DNA of 64,000 nucleotides, from positions 79,771-143,770 of the forward strand of contig PDZW01000002.1 in the NCBI GenBank assembly GCA_002753155.1. Direction: 5' to 3'. The notes beneath the pieces were generated by a model that ran no database searches, was not told the DNA's origin, and saw only the letters and a list, made by a program, of their open reading frames with translations. This stretch comes from Alphaproteobacteria bacterium WMHbin7 (GTDB lineage Bacteria > Pseudomonadota > Alphaproteobacteria > Rhodospirillales > WMHbin7). Position numbers and translations under genes: made by a program. Shown here piece after piece: positions 33,847-42,427 of the stretch; within the stretch, counting starts at the first letter, position 1, and the number at the start of each line of letters is the position of its first letter.

Positions 33847-33849
33847 CCG

Positions 33850-34800
33850 TTATGCCTGCTGGATGGCAGACAGCTTCCAGGCTCCGTTGTTCTCGCGAAC
33901 GAAGGTCCAGTATTCGACGGCTTCGATACGCTCGCGGTCGCTGCCTTCAACGATCTTGCCCGAGGCCTTGTCAAAGGTGTAGTCGAGGGCGGAAAAGCGC
34001 AGCGACACGGTTGCGAAATCGCTTGTCCCCTCGCTCCAGGCTTCCGACAGATCACCCTTTTCCAGTTTCACGCTGTCGATATGGTTCTCAAGCCCTTTGC
34101 CTTCGAGGTCGCCCAGATGCTGGGCGAAATAGCCGCCCATCTCCTCGGTGGTGAGCAGGGCCAGACCTTCCCGGTCGCGCCTGGACCAGGCGGACTGGAC
34201 CGAATTCAGGGCTTGCTCGAAGGCGTCGAAATCCGCAGCCTCGAGAGCAAGCTGGGCGCTGGCGCCGCCAAAGACACCCGTTGAAGCCTCGCGATTGAGC
34301 ACAATCGGCTCAGGAAGAGACGGCAGATTCCCTGCACCCGCCATGGCGGGTTGGGGGGCGTTCTGCTGCGAACGGCGCTTGAAGAAGGAAAAGAGCAGCC
34401 AGGCCAAACCGCCCAGCAGGGCCACCTGAAGCAGGCCGCCCAGGAAGCCGCCAGCCCCCATGCCGCCACCAAAGCCGCCACCAAACAGCATACCGGCGAT
34501 ACCGGCGCCGATCAGGCCGCCCATCATACCGGAAAAGAAGGAACGGCCAGGCGAAAGCGGCGAAGCCATGCCGGGTTGGGTCTGAGGGGCTGCCTGCGGG
34601 CGGGCCGCCTGTTCCGGTGTGGCGCTGCGCTCCATGGGCTTGGCCGCCGGAGCCGACTGAGTGGGAGGAGGGGCTTGATAGGTTCTCTGGCCACGGCTGC
34701 CGCCGCTGAAGCCCTTGCCCGCCCTTGCCTCGGCCCAGGAAGGGGCCAGGGCGATGCCCAGGGCCAGGAGACAGATCAGAAATTTTGCGCGGCTCGTCAT
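33850..34800 (-). CDS. Tim44-like domain protein
   Basis: A 316-residue membrane protein. A signal-like N-terminal segment ends at SWAEA, a Pro/Gln-rich linker follows, then a Gly-rich double membrane segment (FFSGMMGGLIGAGIAGMLFGGG and LGGLLQVALLGGLAWLLF pieces near 90-140) and a C-terminal Tim44-like domain (about 190-315) related to the mitochondrial import factor and to TimA-like bacterial proteins. Bacterial members are of unknown function, perhaps acting on membrane protein assembly. The C-terminal pieces YTFDKASGKIVEGSDRERIEAVEYWTF fit the cystatin-like fold. Confidence 0.85.
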   Translation of the reverse strand: MTSRAKFLICLLALGIALAPSWAEARAGKGFSGGSRGQRTYQAPPPTQSAPAAKPMERSATPEQAARPQAAPQTQPGMASPLSPGRSFFSGMMGGLIGAGIAGMLFGGGFGGGMGAGGFLGGLLQVALLGGLAWLLFSFFKRRSQQNAPQPAMAGAGNLPSLPEPIVLNREASTGVFGGASAQLALEAADFDAFEQALNSVQSAWSRRDREGLALLTTEEMGGYFAQHLGDLEGKGLENHIDSVKLEKGDLSEAWSEGTSDFATVSLRFSALDYTFDKASGKIVEGSDRERIEAVEYWTFVRENNGAWKLSAIQQA

Positions 34801-34815
34801 GGATGCTTTCCCTCG

Positions 34816-35442
34816 TTAGCGTTTTGCCGCCGCTTCTACGGCGTCTTCGAACATGGATACGGTCAAGCGGTTGGTCTGCGTGTTGTAGCGGGAACAATGG
34901 TAGCTATCGACCAGACGGATTCCAGAGGGAAGATCATGAATTTTTGCATGGCCGAAGGGATATGTCCCAGTCTTCAGGCCCAGTGCCCGCAAGGTGGCTT
35001 CATGGGAAATCCGTCCGAGAGCGAGAATTGATGCTAATTTTTTCAATGAGTTGATCTCGTCTTTTAAGAATTTACCGCAGGTTTTGGCTTCGGCCGGGGT
35101 GGGCTTGTTCTGAGGTGGCACACAGCGCACGGCATTGGTGATGCGGCAATCTTGCAAGCTAAGCCCATCGTCGGCGCGCTGGTCATAGCTTCCTTTAGCC
35201 AGTCCGAATTTCAACAGCGTCGCATAGAGCAGGTCGCCCGCATAATCGCCGGTAAAGGGGCGTCCGGTGCGGTTGGCCCCCTTAAGGCCGGGTGCCAGCC
35301 CCACGATCAGCAGGCGGGCGTCCAAAGGCCCGAAAGCCGGAACGGGGGCGTTATGCCAATCAGGATGGGCCGCACGGTTGTCAGCGTGAAAAGCGACCAG
35401 CCGGGGGCAGAGGGGGCAATCCCTGGAAGGGTCCCGGAACAT
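34816..35442 (-). CDS. Family 5 (UDGb-type) uracil-DNA glycosylase
   Basis: A 208-residue enzyme that removes uracil and related bases from DNA. Motif 1 reads GLAPGLKGANRTGRPF, typical of UDGb where the catalytic Asp is replaced. NAVRCVPPQNKPT and SYHCSRYNTQT are the other signature loops. Cysteines in CPLCPRL near residue 10 and a further Cys likely hold the [4Fe-4S] cluster. The ATG at 35442 follows GGGAGAG, so the longer frame to 35490 is not used. Confidence 0.9.
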   Translation of the reverse strand: MFRDPSRDCPLCPRLVAFHADNRAAHPDWHNAPVPAFGPLDARLLIVGLAPGLKGANRTGRPFTGDYAGDLLYATLLKFGLAKGSYDQRADDGLSLQDCRITNAVRCVPPQNKPTPAEAKTCGKFLKDEINSLKKLASILALGRISHEATLRALGLKTGTYPFGHAKIHDLPSGIRLVDSYHCSRYNTQTNRLTVSMFEDAVEAAAKR

Positions 35443-35458
35443 GGGGCTCTCCCTTACC

Positions 35459-36073
35459 TCAAGGCTCCAGATCGTCGTCCTCGTCGCCATAAGGGGCGTT
35501 GGGGGTGGCGGCGGGCATCATTTGGCGGGGTTCGCGATGCTGCGACGGGCTGCGCGCGATCTGCCCCGTGAGATCCTGAAGTTCCAGGAAAATATCGGCC
35601 TGACGGCGCAACTCGTCGGCCACCATGGGCGGCTGCGAGCGGATGGTGCTGACCACGGTGACGCGCACACCCTTGCGCTGCACGGCTTCGACCAGACGGC
35701 GGAAATCGCCATCGCCCGAGAACAGCACCACATGGTCGAGGAAAGGCACCATCTCCATCATGTCGATGGCCAGCTCGATATCCATGTTGCCCTTGATCTT
35801 CCGCCGTCCCTGGGCGTCGGTATATTCCTTGGTGGGCTTGGTCACCAGCGTGTAGCCGTTATAGTCCAGCCAATCGACCAGGGGACGGATGGGGGAATAC
35901 TCCTGCTCCTCCATCAGCGCCGTGTAATAGAAGGCGCGGATCAGGCGCCCCTTCGAGGCGAACATGGTGAGAAGCTTGCGGTAGTCGATGTCGAAACCCA
36001 GCGAGCGGGCGGCGGAATAGAGATTCGATCCATCGATAAACAAGGCCATGCGTTCTTGCGTGTAAAAAGTCAT
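35459..36073 (-). CDS. LabA-like NYN domain protein
   Basis: A 204-residue protein with an N-terminal NYN (PIN-like) nuclease domain. Acidic residues lie at LFIDGSNL (Asp14), NMDIELAIDM and FSGDGDF, as expected for a metal-dependent RNase active site. The C-terminal 40 residues are disordered and acidic. Homologues in alphaproteobacteria are common and of unknown target. AAAGGA precedes the ATG at 36073. The gene follows 16 bases upstream of the uracil-DNA glycosylase gene on the same strand. Confidence 0.88.
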   Translation of the reverse strand: MTFYTQERMALFIDGSNLYSAARSLGFDIDYRKLLTMFASKGRLIRAFYYTALMEEQEYSPIRPLVDWLDYNGYTLVTKPTKEYTDAQGRRKIKGNMDIELAIDMMEMVPFLDHVVLFSGDGDFRRLVEAVQRKGVRVTVVSTIRSQPPMVADELRRQADIFLELQDLTGQIARSPSQHREPRQMMPAATPNAPYGDEDDDLEP

Positions 36074-36204
36074 TTTATAAATTCCTTTGACAAATGGGAT
36101 GTGTAAATCGAATAGCCAAGATTTATGCCCGAAGCGGAAAGCTGGCAAGTTAAATCTATTGGCTCTTCGACGTTAGACGTGGAATTCTACCGGCTTCTCA
36201 ATCC

Positions 36205-36298
36205 GTCATGGCCGGACTTGATCCGGCCATCCACGATTTTCCATTAGGTATATCAAGCGGCAAGACGTGGATGCCCGGCACAAGGCCGGGCATGACGA
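36205..36298. repeat. REP-like intergenic element, copy 2
   Basis: A 94-bp element with the same arms as the copy at 19916-19996: GTCATGGCCGG at the left and GGGCATGACGA at the right. Two hairpins are joined by CATCCACG and CGTGGATG, and the centre is 13 bases longer than in copy 1. It fills the gap between the NYN gene start and the cytochrome gene end. Confidence 0.85.
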
Positions 36299-36352
36299 TT
36301 TGCTTAGAAACTCGAGAGAATGCAATTCCACTTGAAACGTCGAAGAGCCAAC

Positions 36353-36817
36353 CTATTGGTCCTGTGGCTGGTGGGTGATCATCCAATGTTCCAACTGGGC
36401 GTCGGATGTCCAGCTTTTCTTAAGAAAAACAACAATGTCTTTCAAATCCTGGGTCGAAAGCTTGGCCGTGGTCTGGCGCATGGTCTCGCGCATCTTTTCA
36501 ATCTCCAGGCGCTCTTCCTCGGATAGATCCTGTGCGGCCTCGTCGCCCAGCTTATGCCCGCCTTGCTTGGCCGTCTCGACCAGTTGGCGATCCGTCAGCC
36601 GGAATTCCTGCCCATGAAAGCCCAGGGCCGGAGCCTTCAAGGGGATGCCTTCCTTGGGCTCGTGGCAGACGGCGCATTTCTGCGTAAACAAGTCCTGGCC
36701 GCGATTGGGATCGTTGGTATTGGCCGAAAGGGACGCGTCGGGATTGGTCATGCCCCGCCAGACCACATAAACCATCATCAGAATGCCGACCAGAAGCATG
36801 GGAATCTTACCCGCCAT
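36353..36817 (-). CDS. Membrane-anchored monohaem cytochrome c
   Basis: A 154-residue protein. An uncleaved N-terminal anchor (MLLVGILMMVYVVW, residues 7-20) is followed by a cytochrome c fold with one CxxCH motif, CAVCHE near residue 49, and a likely axial Met (KMRETMRQT or nearby Met). It should face the periplasm. The ATG at 36817 has AGGA eight bases upstream and overlaps the end of queG by 11 bases. The electron donor and acceptor are unknown. Its place at the end of the queuosine operon may be simple read-through. Confidence 0.88.
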   Translation of the reverse strand: MAGKIPMLLVGILMMVYVVWRGMTNPDASLSANTNDPNRGQDLFTQKCAVCHEPKEGIPLKAPALGFHGQEFRLTDRQLVETAKQGGHKLGDEAAQDLSEEERLEIEKMRETMRQTTAKLSTQDLKDIVVFLKKSWTSDAQLEHWMITHQPQDQ

Positions 36818-37748
36818 GGCCGGTCCTTTCATTCAGTCGAACCAGGCGCAGGCTTTCCTTGAAACGGGCGTAGCCAGCCCGGCGCACCGGCGTTTGGGCG
36901 AAATGCTGGCGGAAACCTTCCTCGTCCAGCTTTTCCAGCAAGTCAAGATCGGCAGGCACGGGAAAGCGGGGGGCGAATTCCGGGTGCGGGCTTGGCTTTG
37001 CGAATTTGTTCCAGGGGCAGACCGCCAGACAGGCATCGCAGCCGAAGACCCGGTTGCCCAGCAAACCGGCCAGATCGGCGGGAATGGCGTCCTTGCTCTC
37101 GATGGTGAGGTATGAAATGCACTTTCTGGCATCCATGCGATAGGGCGTGATGGCCCCGGTGGGACAGGCCTTCAGGCAGCGCTCGCAGCGTCCGCAATGA
37201 TCGCTTTCCGGCTGGCTGGGTGCCAGGTCCAGATCGGTCAATACCGCACCCAGGAAGAGCCATGAGCCGAAGCGCTTGGACACCAGATTGGTATGTTTGC
37301 CCTGCCAGCCCAGCCCGGCCCTGGCGGCCAGGGGTTTTTCCATCAAGGGGGCGGTATCGACGAAGACCTTGGCCTCGGCCTGATAGGTTTGACCCATCCA
37401 GCGAGCCAGGGCCTTCAGGCGCTTTTTCATGACATCGTGATAGTCGCGGCCCCTGGCGAAGACCGAGATGCAGGCATCGCCCTCTGGCTCATTGTCCGGA
37501 TGCTCCTCTGGCGCATAGGAAAGCCCCAGCATGACGATACTTCTGGCCGTGGGCATCATCTTCAAGGGATCGCCACGCCAAAGGGCACGATCCTGAAGCC
37601 AAGCCATGGTCCCGTGACGGCCATCCTGCAAGAAGGCGGCAAGGCCAGCTCTGGCCTGATCGCCCGGATCGGGCCTGGCAAATCCCACCGCATCGAAACC
37701 CAGTCTGAGAGCTTCGGCTTCGATGGCGCTGGTCGGACCCGGGTTCAT
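36807..37748 (-). CDS. queG: Epoxyqueuosine reductase
   Basis: A 313-residue cobalamin- and iron-sulfur-dependent enzyme for the last step of queuosine synthesis, reducing epoxyqueuosine in tRNA. Two 4Fe-4S ferredoxin-like motifs are visible: [12 protein letters not shown] and [10 protein letters not shown]. The N-terminal [12 protein letters not shown] and the [13 protein letters not shown] blocks are typical. The start overlaps the queF stop as ATGA. It is the fifth gene of the queuosine operon. Confidence 0.95.
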   Translation of the reverse strand: MNPGPTSAIEAEALRLGFDAVGFARPDPGDQARAGLAAFLQDGRHGTMAWLQDRALWRGDPLKMMPTARSIVMLGLSYAPEEHPDNEPEGDACISVFARGRDYHDVMKKRLKALARWMGQTYQAEAKVFVDTAPLMEKPLAARAGLGWQGKHTNLVSKRFGSWLFLGAVLTDLDLAPSQPESDHCGRCERCLKACPTGAITPYRMDARKCISYLTIESKDAIPADLAGLLGNRVFGCDACLAVCPWNKFAKPSPHPEFAPRFPVPADLDLLEKLDEEGFRQHFAQTPVRRAGYARFKESLRLVRLNERTGHGG

Positions 37749-38194
37749 CCACGGCCCCGATAGGGGGTGACGTCCTGAGGCGGCACCCACACTTCCCGGG
37801 GAAGCTCGCCCGCCTGGAAGAAGACATCAATCGGAATGCCGCCCCTTGGAAACCAATAGCCGCCAAGTCGCAGCCAGCGGGGCTCCAGCAGGGCCAACAG
37901 CCTTTTCGCGATGGCGACGGTGCAATCCTCGTGAAAGGCGCCCTGATTGCGAAACGAGGTGAGATAAAGCTTCAAGGACTTGCTTTCGACCAGCCAGTCC
38001 TGGGGCACGTAATCCAGCACCAGATGGGCGAAATCGGGCTGTCCGGTAATCGGGCAGAGCGAGGTGAATTCCGGGGCCGTGAAGCGCACGGCATAGGCGG
38101 TTTGGGGGTGGGGATTGGCGAAGCGCTCCAGCACCGCTTCCTCAGGAGAAGCGGGAATCGCCGTGTTGGTTCCCAGTTGGGTCAGGCCGTTCAT
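37745..38194 (-). CDS. queF: 7-cyano-7-deazaguanine reductase (preQ0 reductase)
   Basis: A 149-residue T-fold enzyme that reduces preQ0 to preQ1 with NADPH. The catalytic Cys47 and Asp54 lie in [10 protein letters not shown], with the QueF signature ESKSLKLYL and FHEDC after them. The size is that of the unimodular (Bacillus-type) form. The start overlaps the tgt stop and the stop overlaps the queG start, both as ATGA. Confidence 0.96.
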   Translation of the reverse strand: MNGLTQLGTNTAIPASPEEAVLERFANPHPQTAYAVRFTAPEFTSLCPITGQPDFAHLVLDYVPQDWLVESKSLKLYLTSFRNQGAFHEDCTVAIAKRLLALLEPRWLRLGGYWFPRGGIPIDVFFQAGELPREVWVPPQDVTPYRGRG

Positions 38195-39321
38195 GCTTGC
38201 TCTTTTCCATTATCACCCCTGGCCTGATCGGCCTGGAAGGCGCTGACAAATTCATTCAGACAGTTCTTTGAAATGGCCTCTCTTAAGCCCCGCATCAAGT
38301 CTTGATAGTAAGTCAGATTGTGCCAGGTGAGAAGCATGAGCCCCAGTATTTCTTCCGATTTTACCAGGTGATGCAGATAGGCCCGGCTGTGATTGCGACA
38401 AGCCGGACAGGAACAGGCCTCGTCCAGCGGGGCCCTATCGTCGGCGTGGCGGGCATTGCGCATATTGACCTGCCCGAAGCGCGTGAAAGCCTGGGCGGTG
38501 CGGCCTGAGCGGGTGGGGATGACGCAGTCGAACATGTCGATGCCGCGCAGGACGGCGCCCACAATGTCGCCCGGCTTGCCCACGCCCATCAGATAGCGCG
38601 GTCGGTCGGCGGGAAGGCTTGGAACCGTCGCCTCCAGCGTGCTGAACATCATCTCCTGGCCCTCGCCTACGGCAAGACCACCCACGGCATAGCCGTCGAA
38701 ACCGATTTTCTTTAATATTTCAGCTGATTGCAGGCGAAGCTCAGGATAGACCGAGCCCTGGACGATGCCGAACAGACCATAGCCCGAACGCTCCTGGAAA
38801 GCCTGTCGTGAGCGCTGTGCCCAGCGCATCGACAGTTCCATCGAGGTTTTGGCCTCGTCGAAACTGGCTGGAAAGGGGGTGCATTCGTCAAAGCACATGG
38901 TGATGTCGGTATCCAGCAAATGCTGAATGGCGATCGAGCGTTCCGGCGATAGCTCGTGCCGGCTTCCATCAAGATGCGATTTGAAGGTCACACCCTGTTC
39001 GGTGATCTTGCGAAGCCCCGCCAGGCTCATCACCTGAAAGCCCCCGGAATCGGTGAGAATCGGGCCTTCCCAGCCCATGAAGCGATGCAGGCCACCCAGG
39101 GCCGCGATCCGCTCGGCCCCAGGGCGCAGCATCAGGTGATAGGTGTTGGAAAGGACAATTCCGGCTCCCGTCTCCTTAAGAGCGGCTGGGGTCATGGCCT
39201 TGACGGTAGCGGCCGTTCCCACCGGCATGAAGGCAGGCGTCTCGAAGCTGCCATGCGCCGTGGTCACGCGGCCCCTGCGGGCTTTCCCATCCGTGGATAA
39301 AAGGTCGAAACTTGTGCTCAT
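38191..39321 (-). CDS. tgt: tRNA-guanine transglycosylase
   Basis: A 376-residue enzyme that exchanges G34 for preQ1 in tRNAs for Asn, Asp, His and Tyr. The substrate pocket shows [10 protein letters not shown], the catalytic Asp region lies in [11 protein letters not shown] and following, and Zn ligands are in CSCPACRNH with a later His. The ATG at 39321 overlaps the queA stop as ATGA, and the much longer open frame upstream lies inside queA. One of its targets, tRNA-Asn, is encoded in this window. Confidence 0.96.
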   Translation of the reverse strand: MSTSFDLLSTDGKARRGRVTTAHGSFETPAFMPVGTAATVKAMTPAALKETGAGIVLSNTYHLMLRPGAERIAALGGLHRFMGWEGPILTDSGGFQVMSLAGLRKITEQGVTFKSHLDGSRHELSPERSIAIQHLLDTDITMCFDECTPFPASFDEAKTSMELSMRWAQRSRQAFQERSGYGLFGIVQGSVYPELRLQSAEILKKIGFDGYAVGGLAVGEGQEMMFSTLEATVPSLPADRPRYLMGVGKPGDIVGAVLRGIDMFDCVIPTRSGRTAQAFTRFGQVNMRNARHADDRAPLDEACSCPACRNHSRAYLHHLVKSEEILGLMLLTWHNLTYYQDLMRGLREAISKNCLNEFVSAFQADQARGDNGKEQA

Positions 39322-40358
39322 GAGGTTGTCTTTGGAAAAATCAGCGAGGCGTCGCCATAACTGAAAAAGCGATAGCCCTCGCGGATGGCGTGGGCATAGG
39401 CGGCCTTCACGCGCTCCAGGCCAGCAAAGGCCGAGACCAGCATGAAAAGGGTCGAGCGGGGCAGGTGGAAATTGGTCATCAGAAGATCGACGGAACGGAA
39501 ACGATAGCCGGGAAGAATGAAGATATCCGTCTCGCCTTGAAAGGGGAAAACCGTTCCATCCTCGGCCGTGGCCGATTCCAGAATGCGCAGGCTGGTGGTG
39601 CCCACCGCCACCACGCGCCCGCCCTTTTGGCGCGTCTGGTTGACGGCTTGGGCGGCCTCGGGGCTTACCTCGCCCCATTCGCTGTGCATTTTATGATCGC
39701 GTGGATCATCGGTTTTGACCGGCAGGAAGGTTCCAGCACCCACATGCAATGTAACCTGAATGAAGTTAATGCCTTTGGATTTTAAGGCGTCATAGAGTGA
39801 CGGCGTGAAATGCAGCCCCGCCGTGGGGGCCGCCACGGCTCCCTCGCGGTCGGCAAACAGAGTTTGATAGGACTCGCGGTCCTCTTGTCCCGAATCGCCG
39901 GAAGCGCGCTTGATATAAGGGGGCAGGGGCATGCGCCCGACGCGGTCCAGCCTTGCTCCGAAACTTTCCGCAGGTCCTTGAAAGGAAAGCGTGATCTCGC
40001 CCCCATCGTCTTTTCTGACCACCGTGGCCTTAAGATCGGGGGCGAAATCGATCAGATCGCCGGGGGTCAACTTCTTGGCGGGCCGGGCAAAAGCTTGCCA
40101 GTCGAGATCGCCCAGCCGCTTGATCAGCGTCACCTCGATGCGTGCCTGACCCTTCACCCCGGAAAGTCTTGTGGGCAGCACCTTGGTATCGTTGACGACC
40201 AACAGATCCCCCGGTCTTAGAAAGCCAGGAAGGTCTGAAACATGTTTGTTTTCAATGTGATCTCCAAGGACAAGCAGCCGCGCCGACTCCCTGGGACGGG
40301 CAGGCGTCTGGGCGATGAAGCCTTGCGGCAGATCAAAATCGAAATCGCTTGTTTTCAT
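39318..40358 (-). CDS. queA: S-adenosylmethionine:tRNA ribosyltransferase-isomerase
   Basis: A 346-residue enzyme that transfers the ribosyl group of SAM to preQ1 in tRNA to form epoxyqueuosine. Recognisable blocks are [25 protein letters not shown] N-terminus (in short pieces), [11 protein letters not shown] and [18 protein letters not shown]. The start shares a base with the upstream nudix stop (TGATG), so translation is coupled. An alternative TTG at 40361 is not needed. Length is normal. Confidence 0.96.
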   Translation of the reverse strand: MKTSDFDFDLPQGFIAQTPARPRESARLLVLGDHIENKHVSDLPGFLRPGDLLVVNDTKVLPTRLSGVKGQARIEVTLIKRLGDLDWQAFARPAKKLTPGDLIDFAPDLKATVVRKDDGGEITLSFQGPAESFGARLDRVGRMPLPPYIKRASGDSGQEDRESYQTLFADREGAVAAPTAGLHFTPSLYDALKSKGINFIQVTLHVGAGTFLPVKTDDPRDHKMHSEWGEVSPEAAQAVNQTRQKGGRVVAVGTTSLRILESATAEDGTVFPFQGETDIFILPGYRFRSVDLLMTNFHLPRSTLFMLVSAFAGLERVKAAYAHAIREGYRFFSYGDASLIFPKTTS

Positions 40359-40801
40359 CAAAGAACGATGCTGTTGCGCCGCCGGGACAGGGCTTTGGAA
40401 ATCACTTCCTGTTGCTTTTGCGGCAAATCATAGGGGGCCAGATGCATCGGATCGACCCAGATCGCTTCCGAGGCGTCGTCCCCCGGCATGGGCTCGCCCA
40501 GAATCCAATCGGCCTCGAAATCGACGACGGTGAAATGATATTCGACGACGCCCTTGGAATCATGGTCAATCAGGTCAACAACGGCAACGATTTCCCCCAA
40601 ATTCACCACCAGCGACGTCTCTTCCCGGATTTCACGCATGACGGCTTCGGCCAGGGTTTCGCCAAGAAGTTGCATTCCTCCGGGCAGACTCCACGATCCT
40701 TTACGAGGCTCGGCGGCACGGCGGATCAGAAGGACATAACCATCCTTCCAGATCACAGCACCCACGCCCACGCGAGGATAGTCGGGATATTGACGGCTCA
40801 T
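40358..40801 (-). CDS. NUDIX hydrolase
   Basis: A 147-residue pyrophosphohydrolase. The Nudix box spans about residues 42-64 (GGMQLLGETLAEAVMREI then REET). The protein resembles ADP-ribose or dNTP-cleaving members, but the substrate cannot be fixed. It is first in the queuosine operon and its stop overlaps the queA start. It is divergent from the cyclic-nucleotide-binding gene across 70 bases, so the operon promoter should lie in 40802-40871. Confidence 0.9.
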   Translation of the reverse strand: MSRQYPDYPRVGVGAVIWKDGYVLLIRRAAEPRKGSWSLPGGMQLLGETLAEAVMREIREETSLVVNLGEIVAVVDLIDHDSKGVVEYHFTVVDFEADWILGEPMPGDDASEAIWVDPMHLAPYDLPQKQQEVISKALSRRRNSIVL

Positions 40802-40871
40802 AACTTCCTTCGCTTTCCCTCAGGGAAGAAGACGTTTACACTCTCTCATAACGGACAGGAATTGACGGGTC

Positions 40872-41243
40872 ATGACAAGCAAATTCATCGAGCGCAAGGT
40901 CTTCTTTCCAGGTCAGAAGGTATTTGCCGAGGGCGAGGAAGGCAATCGGGCCTATCTTGTCGAAAAGGGCGAAGTGGAAATCTTCAAGAAAACCGAGGAG
41001 GGCGAAGAGCGCATTCTGGGCGTCATTACTCAGGGCGGCATCTTTGGCGAGATGGCCCTGATCGACAATCAGCCGCGCATGGCTTCGGCGCGCATCCTGA
41101 CCGATGCCACCTTGTCGATCATCCCGCGGGCGGCCTTTGAGGAAAAATTGCGTCACGCCGATCCTTTCCTGAGGGCCCTTCTGACCATTTTCGTTCGTAA
41201 TATCAGAACATTGACGACTGAGAAGCTGAAACGTGGCGGATAA
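40872..41243 (+). CDS. Cyclic nucleotide-binding domain protein
   Basis: A 123-residue single-domain protein. The phosphate-binding cassette reads FGEMALIDNQPRMASA, keeping the Glu and Arg needed to bind a cyclic nucleotide. There is no DNA-binding or kinase domain, so it may act as a small sensor for a partner protein. Its stop overlaps the GTG start of the DUF502 gene, which makes that membrane protein the likely partner. Confidence 0.88.
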   Translation: MTSKFIERKVFFPGQKVFAEGEEGNRAYLVEKGEVEIFKKTEEGEERILGVITQGGIFGEMALIDNQPRMASARILTDATLSIIPRAAFEEKLRHADPFLRALLTIFVRNIRTLTTEKLKRGG

Positions 41244-41886
41244 TTCCTCTGCTCTGCCCTGGCATATGAGCCTGGCCGCCCGTCTCAGGGCTTATTTCTT
41301 CGCGGGCGTGCTGATCACGGCGCCGGTATCGATCACGGCCTATCTGGCCTGGCTGTTCATCAGCACGGTGGACCGCGAGGTTAAGGCCTTGCTGCCCGCC
41401 GCCTATTGGCCCGAGGCCTATCTGCCCGTGGGCATTCCAGGAATCGGCGTGGTGGTGGCCCTGCTGGGGCTGACCTTGATCGGCATGTTCACAGCCGGTT
41501 TCGTTGGCCGGATGGTCAACCGCCTGTTCGATGCGATTCTGATCCGTATGCCCGTGGTCAGCGGCATCTACAGCGCGCTGAAACAGATCATGGAAACCGT
41601 GCTGGCCAAGAAGTCGCAGGCCTTTCGCGAAGTGGTGCTGATCGAATATCCCAGACCCGGCCTGCACAGCATCGCCTTTGTCTCAGGGGTCGCAGCCCCC
41701 CAGGTTGGGGCCGTCCTGGGCAAGGCCGAGGATGAAATCCTGTCGGTCTTCGTGCCCACCACCCCCAATCCGACCTCGGGCTTTCTGTTGTTCCTGCCCA
41801 GGGCCGAAGTGATCACGCTGCCCATCAGCGTCGACGAGGGCCTCAAATACATCGTCTCGACCGGCCTGGTGGTGCCGGGGAAATAG
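41233..41886 (+). CDS. DUF502 family membrane protein
   Basis: A 217-residue protein with two membrane segments (about 22-45 and 65-90) and a cytoplasmic or periplasmic domain. Family landmarks are RMPVVSGIYSALKQI and VFVPTTPNPTSGFLLF. The family is widespread and its function is unknown. It starts with GTG, overlapping the upstream cNMP-binding gene by 11 bases, which suggests that the two work together. Confidence 0.9.
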   Translation: MADNSSALPWHMSLAARLRAYFFAGVLITAPVSITAYLAWLFISTVDREVKALLPAAYWPEAYLPVGIPGIGVVVALLGLTLIGMFTAGFVGRMVNRLFDAILIRMPVVSGIYSALKQIMETVLAKKSQAFREVVLIEYPRPGLHSIAFVSGVAAPQVGAVLGKAEDEILSVFVPTTPNPTSGFLLFLPRAEVITLPISVDEGLKYIVSTGLVVPGK

Positions 41887-41894
41887 GGGGAATC

Positions 41895-42164
41895 GTGCCC
41901 ATCCTATCGACATTCTTCGGAATGATCATCCGGATGTTCTTCTTCGATACGGACCGCCACAAACTACCGCATATCCATGTTGAACAGGACGATTTCAAAG
42001 CTGTCGTCGCTCTTGACAGCGGCGAGATTTTGGCGGGAAATCTTCCCGGAAACAAGTTGAAGCTGGTTCATGCCTGGATTGAAATTCACCGTGAGGAATT
42101 GGCTGCCGACTGGGCTTTGGCTTCAAAAGGCGAACCTGTTTTCAAGATCGATCCGTTGCGCTAG
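41895..42164 (+). CDS. DUF4160 domain protein
   Basis: An 89-residue protein starting with GTG after AGGGGGAATC. The block MIIRMFFFDTDRHKLPHIHV (near residues 10-29) with its PHIHV motif is the DUF4160 signature. The family is commonly paired with DUF2442 and has been discussed as part of toxin-antitoxin-like modules, without firm evidence. It is followed 8 bases later by the DUF2442 gene. Confidence 0.85.
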   Translation: MPILSTFFGMIIRMFFFDTDRHKLPHIHVEQDDFKAVVALDSGEILAGNLPGNKLKLVHAWIEIHREELAADWALASKGEPVFKIDPLR

Positions 42165-42172
42165 GTGAGAAA

Positions 42173-42427
42173 ATGTCTCCCGAAGTTTTGTCCGTCGAGC
42201 CGCTTGAAAATTTTTCGCTGCTGTTGACCTTCGACAACGGCGAGCATCGCGTTTTTTCCGTCGCCCCCTATCTCGACAAGGGCATTTTTTCCGAATTGCG
42301 CGATGCTGCATATTTTCGCTCGGTCCGGGCCGAGAGTGGTTTCGTTTCATGGCCACAGGGCCAGGATTTCAGCCCGGATACCCTCTACCTCAAAAGCACC
42401 CCCCATCTTTCCCGCAGGGCTAGCTGA
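42173..42427 (+). CDS. DUF2442 domain protein
   Basis: An 84-residue protein. VLSVEPLENFSLLLTFDNGEHRVF leads into a short-stranded domain with SVRAESGFVSWPQGQDFSPDTLY, both typical of DUF2442 (given only as position markers, residues 5-28 and 50-72). It is the second gene of a pair with DUF4160. Its last 8 bases overlap the end of the convergent glycosyltransferase gene. Confidence 0.85.
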   Translation: MSPEVLSVEPLENFSLLLTFDNGEHRVFSVAPYLDKGIFSELRDAAYFRSVRAESGFVSWPQGQDFSPDTLYLKSTPHLSRRAS

